A stretch of DNA of 64,000 nt, taken from the NCBI RefSeq assembly GCF_008642295.1, contig NZ_CP029190.1:2204001-2268000 (forward strand). The letters run 5' to 3'. This document shows positions 1-9,100 of the stretch, one piece after another. The DNA comes from Streptomyces venezuelae. Lineage in GTDB: Bacteria > Actinomycetota > Actinomycetes > Streptomycetales > Streptomycetaceae. Made by a program: the position numbers and the translations under genes. The notes beneath the pieces are model-generated. The model did not search any database. It saw nothing but the letters and a program-made list of their open reading frames with translations, and was not told where the DNA came from. Each line of letters begins with the position of its first letter. Positions within the stretch are counted from its first letter, which is position 1.

Positions 1-441
1 GCGGGCGCGACCCTGGACGAGGCCACCGAAGCCTGGGCGGACTATCCCGGCGCCGCCGTGCTGCTGCCGACGGGCCGGAGCTTCGATCTGATCGAGGTCG
101 CGGCGGAGGCCGGCCGACGGGCGCTGGTCCGGCTGGAGCGGATGGGCCTCCCGCTCGGCCCGGTGACCGCCACCCCGGACGGCCGGGCCCAGTTCTTCGT
201 GGCTCCCGGCGCGGCGGCGGAACTGCCGCAACTGCTCTACCGGATGGGCTGGGACGACGCCGGCCTGGATCTCCGTGCGCTGGGCGAGGGGTCCTTCCTG
301 ACCGCCCCGCCCTCGGACCACGGGGGCCTGGGCCCGGTCACCTGGCTCCGCCCGCCGACCCTGGACACGGCAGGCCGGCCGCCGCAGGCCCGGCTGCTGC
401 TGGGCACCCTCGCCTACATCTGCCACCGCTTCCGGAACTGA
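1..441 (+). CDS. 3' end of a primase/polymerase-like protein (partial)
   Basis: The reading frame is open from the first base, so the gene begins before the window and only about the last 146 residues are present. A GTG at 58 lies inside the frame and is probably not the start. The visible part includes VLLPTGRSFDLIEV, GRAQFFVAPG and a C-terminal AYICHRFRN. This matches my recollection of the Streptomyces proteins annotated as bifunctional DNA primase/polymerase N-terminal-domain proteins that lie near ftsY. No catalytic motif falls in the part seen, so the family call is tentative. A strong inverted repeat follows the stop and separates it from convergent ftsY. Confidence 0.55.
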   Translation, partial: AGATLDEATEAWADYPGAAVLLPTGRSFDLIEVAAEAGRRALVRLERMGLPLGPVTATPDGRAQFFVAPGAAAELPQLLYRMGWDDAGLDLRALGEGSFLTAPPSDHGGLGPVTWLRPPTLDTAGRPPQARLLLGTLAYICHRFRN

Positions 442-474
442 CCCGGGCCCAGCCCCGGCGGGGCTCCGGGTACG

Positions 475-514
475 CCGGGGCCCCCGGGCTTCCTGTGAAG
501 CGCGGGGGCCCCGG
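475..514. terminator. Bidirectional terminator between primase-like gene and ftsY
   Basis: Two 18-base arms (475-492 and 497-514) pair with one mismatch around the loop CTGT. It sits between convergent stop codons at 441 and 574. There is no T-tract, which is usual for Streptomyces terminators. Confidence 0.75.
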
Positions 515-573
515 GCAACGTACGACCGTGCCCGTCCGGTCCGGCAGATCCGCAGATCCGGCGGATCCGGCGG

Positions 574-1800
574 TCAGTCTCCGATGAGGGCGTCGACGAA
601 GGCGGCCGGTTCGAACGGGGCCAGGTCGTCCGGTCCCTCGCCCAGGCCGATCAGCTTGACCGGGACGCCCAGCTCGCGCTGGACCGCGACCACGATGCCG
701 CCCTTGGCGGTGCCGTCGAGCTTGGTGAGCACGATGCCGGTGATGTCCACGACCTCGGCGAACACCCGGGCCTGGGTGAGGCCGTTCTGTCCGGTGGTGG
801 CGTCCAGGACGAGCAGGACCTCGTCCAGCGGGCCGTGCTTCTCCACCACCCGCTTGACCTTGCCGAGCTCGTCCATCAGGCCGGTCTTGGTGTGCAGCCG
901 GCCCGCGGTGTCGATCAGGACCACGTCCGCGCCCTCGGCGATGCCCTCCTTGACCGCGTCGAAGGCGATCGACGCCGGGTCGCCGCCCTCGGGGCCGCGC
1001 ACGGTGCGCGCACCGACCCGCTCGCCCCAGGTCTGCAGCTGTTCGGCGGCGGCGGCGCGGAAGGTGTCCGCCGCGCCCAGCACCACGCTGCGGCCGTCGG
1101 CGACGAGCACCCGGGCCAGCTTGCCGGTGGTGGTGGTCTTGCCGGTGCCGTTGACTCCGACGACCATCACCACGCCGGGGGTGTCGGCGCCGCTCTCGGT
1201 CTTGACCACACGGTCCATGTCCGGGCCGATGAGGGTGATGAGCTCCTCGCGCAGCAGGCCGCGCAGCTGGTCGGGGGTGCGGGTGCCGAGCACCTTGACC
1301 CGCTCGCGGAGCCGGTCGACCAGCTCCTGGGTGGGGGTCACGCCGACATCGGCGGTGAGGAGGATCTCCTCGATCTCCTCCCAGGTGTCTTCGTCGAGGT
1401 GCTCCCGGGAGAGCAGCGTGAGCAGGCCCTTCCCGAGGGTGTTCTGGGACCGCGCGAGCCGGGCGCGCAGCCGGACCAGCCGGCCCGCGGTGGGCTCCGG
1501 CACCTCGATCTCGGGCGCGGCGGGCGCGACCGGGGCCTCGGGCTCGGCCGCGACGGGGGCCTCGGGTGCCGCGGCCTCCGCCTCGGGGAGCACGACCTCC
1601 TCGATGGTCCGGCGCGGCTCTTCCACCGTCGGAGCGGCGTCCTCCCCCACCTGCGGTTCGGCGGGCGGGGCAGTGATGGTCGGCGTGCTCGGCGGTGCCG
1701 GGGGCGGCAGCTGCTTCTTCTTGCGGCTGCCGACCACGAGCCCGCTGATGACGCCGACCGCGACCAGGGCGATGACTACAGCAAGGATGAGGATGTCCAT
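574..1800 (-). CDS. ftsY: Signal recognition particle receptor FtsY
   Basis: FtsY is the membrane-associated SRP receptor GTPase; it docks with Ffh and hands ribosome-nascent-chain complexes to the Sec translocon. The 408-residue product starts with a hydrophobic segment (about residues 3-24, ILILAVVIALVAVGVISG) followed by RKKK. An acidic, alanine/proline-rich A domain (about 30-100) and the NG GTPase come next. G1 is GVNGTGKTTTTGK, with DTAGR, then TKLDGTAKGG near the end. The ATG at 1800 is chosen because the membrane segment follows at once; the frame stays open far upstream, but that part is antisense to the permease. It diverges from the permease at 1939. Confidence 0.96.
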   Translation of the reverse strand: MDILILAVVIALVAVGVISGLVVGSRKKKQLPPPAPPSTPTITAPPAEPQVGEDAAPTVEEPRRTIEEVVLPEAEAAAPEAPVAAEPEAPVAPAAPEIEVPEPTAGRLVRLRARLARSQNTLGKGLLTLLSREHLDEDTWEEIEEILLTADVGVTPTQELVDRLRERVKVLGTRTPDQLRGLLREELITLIGPDMDRVVKTESGADTPGVVMVVGVNGTGKTTTTGKLARVLVADGRSVVLGAADTFRAAAAEQLQTWGERVGARTVRGPEGGDPASIAFDAVKEGIAEGADVVLIDTAGRLHTKTGLMDELGKVKRVVEKHGPLDEVLLVLDATTGQNGLTQARVFAEVVDITGIVLTKLDGTAKGGIVVAVQRELGVPVKLIGLGEGPDDLAPFEPAAFVDALIGD

Positions 1801-1938
1801 AACGGGTCCAGTATCGGCCACCGCGGCCCTCCGCCCCGGCAGCCGGAGGGTCCGACCGGGACTTAAGCCGCTATTTGTGTTGTCCGCGCGCAACCTACGA
1901 TGATGGGGCATCCCCTCCCACACCCACACGGAGCACGC

Positions 1939-3465
1939 ATGCCTGCCGAGGCCACCGACGGCGCGATAGAGACCCGCGGCCTGGAGCCCGTACCCGACAG
2001 TGAGCGCACCGGCCGCGTCCGCGAACTCGTCCCGACCTGGGTCGCCGCGAACATCAGCGTGCTGCTGCTGACCATGGGGGCGGGCCTGGTCATCTTCAAC
2101 GGGCTGAACTTCTGGCAGGTGCTGGTCGTCGCCGTGGCCGCGCCCGTGGTCTCGTACGGGATCGTGGGCCTGATCTCGATCGCCGGGAAGCGCGGCGGCG
2201 CCCCCGGCATGGCCCTGTCCCGGGCCGTCTTCGGGCAGCGCGGCAACCTCTTCCCCGGCGCGCTGATCTGGATCGCCCGCTGGGGCTGGGAGACGATCAA
2301 CGCGGTGAGCGGCGCCTACGCCCTGATCACCGTGCTGGACCTGCTCTTCGGCATCGAGAGCAGCACCCCGCTGATCGTGGTCACCCTGCTGCTGTTCGTC
2401 GGCTGCACCTTCCTCGTCTCCGGGCTCGGCATCAACGCGCTGCGGGTCTGCTCGACCTGGTCCACGTACCTGTTCGGCGCGTTCAGCGTGCTGGTCCTCG
2501 GCTACCTGGTCTTCGACACCGACTGGTCCGCGGTCTTCGACAAGCCGGCCGGCTCCACCGCGATGATGATCGCGGGCATCGGCACCATCGCCGCGGGCGG
2601 CATCAGCTGGGTGCCGTCCGGCCCGGACTTCACCCGCTACCTGCCGCACACCGCCTCCTCGCGGGGCATGGTCGGCGCGACCGTCGGCGGTGCGGCCGTG
2701 GTCGTCATCCCGATGGTGCTGATGGGTGCGGTGATGGCGGTCGGTACGCCGGACCTGGCCAAGGCCCAGGACCCGGTGTCCTTCATCGGCGAGCTGCTGC
2801 CCACCTGGATCGCGGTGCCGTACCTGCTGATCGCGCTGGTCGGCATGCTGCTGATCAACTCGATGTCCATGTACTCGGCCGGGTTCACCGCGCAGACCCT
2901 GGGCATCAAGGTGCCGCGCGCCGCCGCGGTCAGCGTCAATGCGGTCATCAGCCTGGTCTTCGGCTTCCTGCTGATGGTGGTGGCGACCAGCTTCTTCGGG
3001 TCCTTCATCTCCTTCCTGACCCTGCTGGCGGTGGCCTTCTCCGCCTGGATCGGGGTGTTCGGCGTGGACATGCTGCGCCGCCGGACCTATGACGCCGGGG
3101 CCCTGATGGACACCACCCGCACCAGCGCGTACTGGTACCGGGGCGGGTTCGCCTGGCAGGCCATGACCGCCTGGGCGGTGGCACTGGCGGTGGGGCTGCT
3201 CTTCACCTCGGTGGACTGGTTCAGCGGGCCGCTGGCCGGCACCTGGATCGGCGAGAACGGGCTGGGCTGGGCGGTCGGCATCCTCACCTCGGGCGTGCTG
3301 TACGGCGTACTGCCGCGCTCGGGAGGGGCGGAGCCGGCGCCTGCCGGCACCGCGAACACCGCGAACACCGCCAACACCGCCGACGCCACGGGCACCTCGG
3401 ACGCCGCCGGGGCCGTCCCGGCGGGCCGGCGCGAGACCGCCGGATCCGGATCCCTGTCCAACTGA
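1939..3465 (+). CDS. NCS1-family cytosine/purine permease
   Basis: This is a membrane transporter of the nucleobase:cation symporter-1 family, related to CodB. The protein has about 508 residues and roughly twelve hydrophobic segments. A hydrophilic N-terminus ends in RVRELVPTWVAANISVLLLTMGAGLVIF, and the C-terminal tail is alanine/threonine/asparagine-rich with near-repeats of TANTA. The ATG at 1939 follows GGAG; another in-frame ATG lies at 1900. The substrate cannot be read from sequence; cytosine, purines or allantoin are typical. A second, more distant NCS1 permease lies at 60067-61476. Confidence 0.85.
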   Translation: MPAEATDGAIETRGLEPVPDSERTGRVRELVPTWVAANISVLLLTMGAGLVIFNGLNFWQVLVVAVAAPVVSYGIVGLISIAGKRGGAPGMALSRAVFGQRGNLFPGALIWIARWGWETINAVSGAYALITVLDLLFGIESSTPLIVVTLLLFVGCTFLVSGLGINALRVCSTWSTYLFGAFSVLVLGYLVFDTDWSAVFDKPAGSTAMMIAGIGTIAAGGISWVPSGPDFTRYLPHTASSRGMVGATVGGAAVVVIPMVLMGAVMAVGTPDLAKAQDPVSFIGELLPTWIAVPYLLIALVGMLLINSMSMYSAGFTAQTLGIKVPRAAAVSVNAVISLVFGFLLMVVATSFFGSFISFLTLLAVAFSAWIGVFGVDMLRRRTYDAGALMDTTRTSAYWYRGGFAWQAMTAWAVALAVGLLFTSVDWFSGPLAGTWIGENGLGWAVGILTSGVLYGVLPRSGGAEPAPAGTANTANTANTADATGTSDAAGAVPAGRRETAGSGSLSN

Positions 3466-3526
3466 CGCTACGTCAGCTAGCCTCCCCCTCCGCCGCCACA
3501 CCACATCCTCCGGAGGGGGAGCTTCC

Positions 3527-4513
3527 ATGCCCATCACCGTGGCCCGGTTCAACCTCGTCGACCCGAACGGCACCCCCGAGACCCTCTCCGCCCGCTACCG
3601 GGCGGCGCTGGAGATGGCGAAGTACGCCGACGACCGCGGGATCGACACCATCCAGACCGAGGAGCACCACGGCACCGACAACAACTGGCTGCCCTCCCCC
3701 TTCGCCTTCGCCGGCGCGGTGTTCGGCGCCACCCGCCGGATCGCGGTCACCGTCTCGGCGATCATCGGTCCGCTCTACGACCCGCTGCGGGCCGCCGAGG
3801 ACATCGCGGTACTGGACCTGCTGAGCGGCGGGCGCCTGGTGACGGTGGCCGGCATCGGCTACCGGCCGGAGGAGTACGAGCAGCACGGCGTGGAGTGGGG
3901 CCGGCGCGGCAAGCTCCAGGACGAGCTGCTGGAGACCCTGCTGAAGGCGTGGACCGGCGAGCCGTTCACCTTCCGCGGCCGGACGGTACGGGTCACCCCG
4001 CGGCCGTTCACCCGGCCGCACCCTCTGCTGCTGGTCGGCGGCAGCTCCCGGGCCGCGGCCCGGCGCGCGGCCCGGCTCGGGCTGCCGTTCTTCCCGAGCG
4101 CCCACCTGCCGGAGCTGGAGGCGTACTACCGGGCGAGGCTGGCGGAGTACGGGACGGAGGGCTTCTGCATGATGCCGGCCGCCGAGACCCCGCTGCTGCA
4201 CATCGCGGAGGACCCGGACCGGGCCTGGGCCGAGCACGGCGAGCGGTTCCTGCACGAGGCCGGCCGGTACGCCTCCTGGCAGTCCAAGGACATCCGCTCG
4301 GCGGTGCGGTCCGGCGCCCGGACGGTGGCGGAGCTGCGGGCCGAGGGGGTCTACCGGATCCTGTCGCCGGAGGAGGCCGTGGCCTATGCGCGCGGCGCGG
4401 GCGAGGCCGGGAACCTGGTGCTGCACCCGCTGTGCGGGGGCATGCCGGTCGACGAGGGGTGGCGCAGCCTTCAGCTGCTCTGCGAACAGGTACTGCCCCG
4501 GCTCAAGGACTGA
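3527..4513 (+). CDS. LLM-class flavin-dependent oxidoreductase
   Basis: This is a luciferase-like monooxygenase-fold protein of 328 residues that probably uses FMN or F420. The start ATG follows GGAGGGGGAG. The family pattern is visible: QTEEHHG near residue 43, an aldehyde-oxidase-like AEDIAVLDLLSGGRL near 90, GIGYRPEEYEQHGVEW near 110 and HPLLLVGGSSRAAARRAARLGL near 165. The substrate is unknown. The gene may be expressed on its own; its stop codon is inside a terminator stem. Confidence 0.83.
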   Translation: MPITVARFNLVDPNGTPETLSARYRAALEMAKYADDRGIDTIQTEEHHGTDNNWLPSPFAFAGAVFGATRRIAVTVSAIIGPLYDPLRAAEDIAVLDLLSGGRLVTVAGIGYRPEEYEQHGVEWGRRGKLQDELLETLLKAWTGEPFTFRGRTVRVTPRPFTRPHPLLLVGGSSRAAARRAARLGLPFFPSAHLPELEAYYRARLAEYGTEGFCMMPAAETPLLHIAEDPDRAWAEHGERFLHEAGRYASWQSKDIRSAVRSGARTVAELRAEGVYRILSPEEAVAYARGAGEAGNLVLHPLCGGMPVDEGWRSLQLLCEQVLPRLKD

Positions 4514-4524
4514 GCCGGGGCAGT
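4492..4524. terminator. Terminator overlapping the LLM oxidoreductase stop
   Basis: Perfect 14-base arms, ACTGCCCCGGCTCA (4492-4505) and its complement (4511-4524), flank AGGAC. The TGA stop codon at 4511 is the first triplet of the right arm. It can serve both the LLM gene and the convergent transporter. Confidence 0.82.
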
Positions 4525-4559
4525 GACCCGCACGAGGAGAGGGGTGGTGGCGGGGATGG

Positions 4560-5990
4560 TTACCCCATCTCCTCCAGCGCCTTGCCCTTGGTCTCCGGCA
4601 CCCATTTGAGGACGAAGGGGATCGAGAGCAGGGCGAAGAACGTGTAGATCACGTACGCGCCCGACAGGTTCCAGTCGGAGAGCGTCGGGAAGGTGACGGT
4701 GATCAGCCAGTTGGCGATCCACTGGGCCGCGGCGGCCACGCCGAGGGCCGCGGCCCGGATGCGGTTCGGGAACATCTCGCCGAGCAGCACCCAGACGACC
4801 ACGCCCCAGGAGAGGGCGAAGAAGAGCACGAAGGAGTGCGCGGCGATGAGCGCGATCGTGCCCTGGGTGTCGGGGATGGAGATGTTGCTGCCGGTGCCGG
4901 ACTTGTAGGAGAAGGCCCAGGCGCACACGCCGAGGGAGACCGCCATGCCGGCCGAGCCGATGAGGGCCAGCGGCCTGCGGCCGATCCGGTCGACGAAGAC
5001 CATCGCGATCACGGTGCCGATGATGTTGATGATCGAGGTGGTGAAGGAGTAGAAGAACGAGCTGGTCGGGTCGATGCCGACGGACTGCCACAGCGAGGAG
5101 CTGTAGTAGAAGATCACGTTGATGCCGACGAGCTGCTGGAACACCGACAGTCCGATGCCGACCCAGACGATGGGCAGCAGCCCGAAGCGGCCTCCGAGCA
5201 GGTCCTTGAAGGTGGACTTGTGCTCGGACTGCATGGCGAGCTCGATCTCGTGGACCCGTGCGTCCAGGTCGACCTTCGTGCCCTCGACCTCGCCCAGCAC
5301 CTTCTTGGCGTCCGCGGTGCGGCCCACGGAGACCAGGAAGCGCGGGGACTCGGGGATGACGAAGGAGAGCGCGCCGTAGAGGACGGCGGGGACCACCATC
5401 ACGCCCAGCATCCACTGCCAGGCCTCCAGGCCTGCGATCTCCCCGCGCTGGTCTCCGCCCGCGAGGTTGAGGATGCCCCAGTTGACGAGCTGGGAGACGG
5501 CGATGCCGATGACGATGGCGGCCTGCTGGAAGGAGGCGAGCCGGCCGCGGTAGGCGGGCGGGGAGACCTCGGCGATGTAGGCCGGGCCGATGACCGAGGC
5601 CATGCCGATGGCGAAGCCGCCGATGACCCGCCAGACGGCGAGGTCCCAGAGGGCGAAGGGGAGGGCCGAGCCGAGCGCACTGGCCGTGAAGAGCACGGCG
5701 GCGATCTGCATGCAGCGGATACGGCCGATCCGGTCGGCGATCCGGCCGGCCGTGGCGGCGCCGATGGCACAGCCGATGAGAGCGGCGGCGATCACCTGGG
5801 CGAGGGCCTCGGAACCGATGTCGAAGCGGCTGCGGATGGCCTCGACGGCGCCGTTGATCACGGAGCTGTCGTAGCCGAAGAGGAATCCGCCCATCGCGGC
5901 TGCCGCGGTGATGAAGATGACATGGCCGAGGTGTTCGGGGTGCGGGGAGGATCCGCCGCCCGAGGCCGACGCCTGGTTTGTGCTGGTCAA
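4560..5990 (-). CDS. Sugar-porter family MFS transporter
   Basis: This is a 12-helix major facilitator of the sugar porter family, about 476 residues. Visible signatures are FLFGYDSSVINGAVEAI near residue 35, DRIGRIRCMQ, RVIGGFAIGMASVIGPAYIAEVSPPAYRGRL, PESPRFLV, the helix-7 motif QQLVGINVIFYYSSS and a final VPETKGKALEEM. The start is taken as the TTG at 5990, which follows GGAG and is the usual family length; an upstream ATG at 6053 in the same frame would add 21 residues without transporter features. Monosaccharide uptake is likely but the sugar is not identifiable. A promoter with an inverted repeat lies upstream. Confidence 0.88.
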   Translation of the reverse strand: MTSTNQASASGGGSSPHPEHLGHVIFITAAAAMGGFLFGYDSSVINGAVEAIRSRFDIGSEALAQVIAAALIGCAIGAATAGRIADRIGRIRCMQIAAVLFTASALGSALPFALWDLAVWRVIGGFAIGMASVIGPAYIAEVSPPAYRGRLASFQQAAIVIGIAVSQLVNWGILNLAGGDQRGEIAGLEAWQWMLGVMVVPAVLYGALSFVIPESPRFLVSVGRTADAKKVLGEVEGTKVDLDARVHEIELAMQSEHKSTFKDLLGGRFGLLPIVWVGIGLSVFQQLVGINVIFYYSSSLWQSVGIDPTSSFFYSFTTSIINIIGTVIAMVFVDRIGRRPLALIGSAGMAVSLGVCAWAFSYKSGTGSNISIPDTQGTIALIAAHSFVLFFALSWGVVVWVLLGEMFPNRIRAAALGVAAAAQWIANWLITVTFPTLSDWNLSGAYVIYTFFALLSIPFVLKWVPETKGKALEEMG

Positions 5991-6077
5991 GGTGCGCTCC
6001 GTGGGGGTTTTGTCCGTCCTACCAGTGGCGCACAGCTCAAGATCTTGCACCACCCGAAGGCGGGAGACAGCGGAGCG

Positions 6078-6151
6078 AGCCTATTCGTTCAGTTTCTGAA
6101 GTCAATACCTCGGGGATTGCCGTCGGGAGGAGTTCACCCCGGATGACTTCA
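6078..6151 (-). promoter_or_regulatory. Promoter and possible operator of the sugar transporter
   Basis: On the minus strand TTGACT (6105-6100) and TAGGCT (6083-6078) are spaced by 16 bases, a good housekeeping-sigma match. An 8-base inverted pair, TGAAGTCA (6097-6104) and TGACTTCA (6144-6151), has one arm across the -35 box, suggesting repressor binding. No regulator gene is adjacent. Confidence 0.5.
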
Positions 6152-6184
6152 TTCACTTCTTGAAACGAGGTGGGGGAAGGCCCC

Positions 6185-9100
6185 TCAACGGAGGCGCTGG
6201 CTGATGACCTTGGAGACCCCGTCGCCCTGCATGGATACGCCGTACAGCGCGTCGGCGACCTCCATGGTCCGCTTCTGGTGCGTGATCACGATCAGCTGTG
6301 AGCTCTCCTGGAGCTCCTCCATGATCCGGATCAGCCGCTGGAGGTTGGTGTCGTCGAGTGCCGCCTCGACCTCGTCCATCACGTAGAACGGGCTGGGCCG
6401 TGCCTTGAAGATGGACACCAGCAGGGCCACGGCGGTCAGCGAGCGCTCCCCGCCGGAGAGCAGCGACAGCCGCTTGACCTTCTTGCCCGGCGGGCGGGCC
6501 TCGACGTCCACGCCGGTGGTGAGCATGTTGTCGGGATCGGTCAGGATCAGCCGGCCCTCGCCACCGGGGAACAACCGGGAGAAGACCCCCTCGAACTCCC
6601 GGGCGGTGTCCCGGTAGGCCTCCGTGAACACCTGCTCGACGCGCTCATCGACCTCCTTCACGACCTGAAGGAGGTCGGCCCGGGTCTTCCGGAGGTCGTC
6701 GAGCTGTTCGCTCAGGAATTTATGCCGCTCCTCCAACGCGGCGAACTCCTCCAGGGCCAGCGGATTCACCTTGCCGAGCTGCTGGTACGCCCGCTCGGCC
6801 GCCTTCAGCCGCTTCTCCTGCTGCGCCCGGACGAACGGGCCGGGCCGGTTGCGGGGGTGCTCCGGGTCCTCCGGGAGCTCCTCGCCCTCGGCGGGGAGGG
6901 AGGGCGGGACCAGCTGATCGGGGCCGTACTCGGCGACCAGGGCGGCGGGCTCCACGCCGAGCTCCTCGAGCGCACGGGTCTCCAGTTGCTCGATGCGCAG
7001 CCGCTTCTCGGCGCCGAGCACCTCGCCGCGGTGCACCGAGTCGGTCAGCTTGTCGAGCTCGCCCTTGAGCTCGCGGCCACGGGTGCGGGCCGCGGTGAGT
7101 TCCTGCTCGCGCAGGCCCTTGGCGTATTCGGCGTCCTGCCGCTCGGCGTCCGCGCGCCCGAGCGACACCTCGATGTGCGTGAGGAGCTGGCGGGCGCCGT
7201 CGGCGACGGCGGCGGCCACCTCGGCCTCGTGGCGCAGCCGGGCCCGGCGCCGTTCGGCGCGGGCGCGGGCCTCGCGCTCGGCGCGGGCGGCCCGGTCCAG
7301 GCCGTCGGCCCGGCCGGCCAGGCCCTTGACCCGCTCCTCGTGGGTCCTGAGCTGGAGCCGTGCCTCCATCTCGGTCTGCCGGGCGTTGGCGCCGTCGGCG
7401 GCGAGCCGGTCCCGGACGGCGGTGTCCGGCTCCTCCTCCACCGGGAGTTCCTCGGCGACGGCGAGCCGCTCGGCGCACTCCTCGACCTCCATCAGCGCCT
7501 GGTCCAGGGCGTCCTGGGCCTTGGCCGCGGCGGTGGCGCTGCGCTCGGCCTCACCGGCCGCGCCCTTCGCCTGGCCGGCGAGCCGGCCGAGCTGCTGGGC
7601 GACCCCGGCGCGGGCCCGCTCCGCTTCCCGGCGCCGCTCGGCAAGTTCCTCGACCAGGGCGGCTGCGGCGGTCCGCCGCTGCTCCGCCGCCACCCGTACG
7701 CCGGCCAGCTCGCCGCACCGCACCTCGAGCCCGGCCAGCTCCCGGGCCGCCTCGTCGACGGCGGCCTGCACCTCGATGAGGCTGGGCACGCCGGCGGACC
7801 CGCCGTGCGCGAGGTGGGCGCCGAGGACGTCGCCGTCGTGGGTCACGGCCATGAGCTCGGGGCGCTCGGCGACCAGGGCCTCGGCGTCCTCGAGCGTGGG
7901 CACGACGAGATAGTCCCGCAACACCCACCCGACGGCCCGGCACACGGCCGCATCCCCCCGCACCAGCCCCCCGGCCCACGGCCACCCGCCCACCACGGCC
8001 AGCCCGGCGACGAAGCCGCCGGCGCCCGGCGCCTCGGCGCCGGAAGCGGCGGCAGTTTCGGCGGCGCAGCCGCCAACCTCATCGGCACCGGAAGCGGGCC
8101 CGGGGGCACAGCCGCCCACCCGCTCGGGGGCGAAGCCGCCGGCCTCGTCGGCGCCCGGCGCGCCGGCACCGTCGCGGGGCCCGGGGGCAAAGCCCCCGAC
8201 CTGCCGCACCGCCGCATCCACGGCGGCGAAGCCGCCAGCGCCCGACGCCCCGGCGCCGCCCGCGGCGGCAGACTCGGCGGCACAGCCGCCAGCTCGCTCG
8301 GTGGCGAAGCCGCCCGCCCCTTCCGGGGCAACGCCCGGCGCCCCGGTGTCGCAAGCCGGCACGGGGGCGAAGCCCCCCGCCTGGCCCGCGGCCGTGCGGG
8401 CGGTCGGTTGGGGTGGGACCGCCGGGGGGTGGGTCGGTGCGGGGACGTGGGGTGGGGTGATCAGGAGGGTGGCTCGGCCTGCGTCGGTCGTGCGGAGGTG
8501 CCGCAAGGCCAGGGACGCCGCGGCGGGCGACCCGACCGCCAGCGCGTCCGCCGCCGCGCCCAGCGCCGCCGCGACCGGGACCTCGTACCCCGGGGCCACC
8601 GACAGCCGTTCCGCCGCCGGGCCGAGGAGGCCGGCCAATCGTTCCCGCGCTGCCAGCAGCGCGCCCGTGCCGTCCTTGCGGCGCAGCCCCAGCGCGAGCG
8701 CGTCGTGCCGGGCGGAGACCGCCGCCCGGGAGCGTTCCGCCGCCGCGACCGCGTCCCGCGCCGCGCCCAGCGCCGCCTCCGCATCCGCCAGGTCCGCCCG
8801 CGCCGCCCCGTGCGCGGTGGCCGCGTCCGTGTCCCCGTCCGCCGCGCCGACCTCCGCCGCCAGCGCCTCGTACTCCTCCTGCGCTGCCGCCGCCCGGGCC
8901 TCCGCCTCGTCCCGGGCCGCCACCAGCCGCTCGATCTCCGCCTGTGCGGCCCCGGCCCGCGACCGGGCCGCGCCCAGCCGGCCCGTCAGCCGGGCCAGCC
9001 CTTCCCGCCGGTCGGCGATGGCCCGGGCCGCATCGCGGAGCCGCCGTTCCTCGTCCGCGAGGGTCCGTTCCAGGTCGGCGCGGTGCGCGACCGTGTCCTC

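Noticed and set aside
1801-3573. Upstream extension of the ftsY frame
   Set aside because: It is antisense to the permease, arginine/glycine-rich without domains, and FtsY begins with its membrane segment at 1800.
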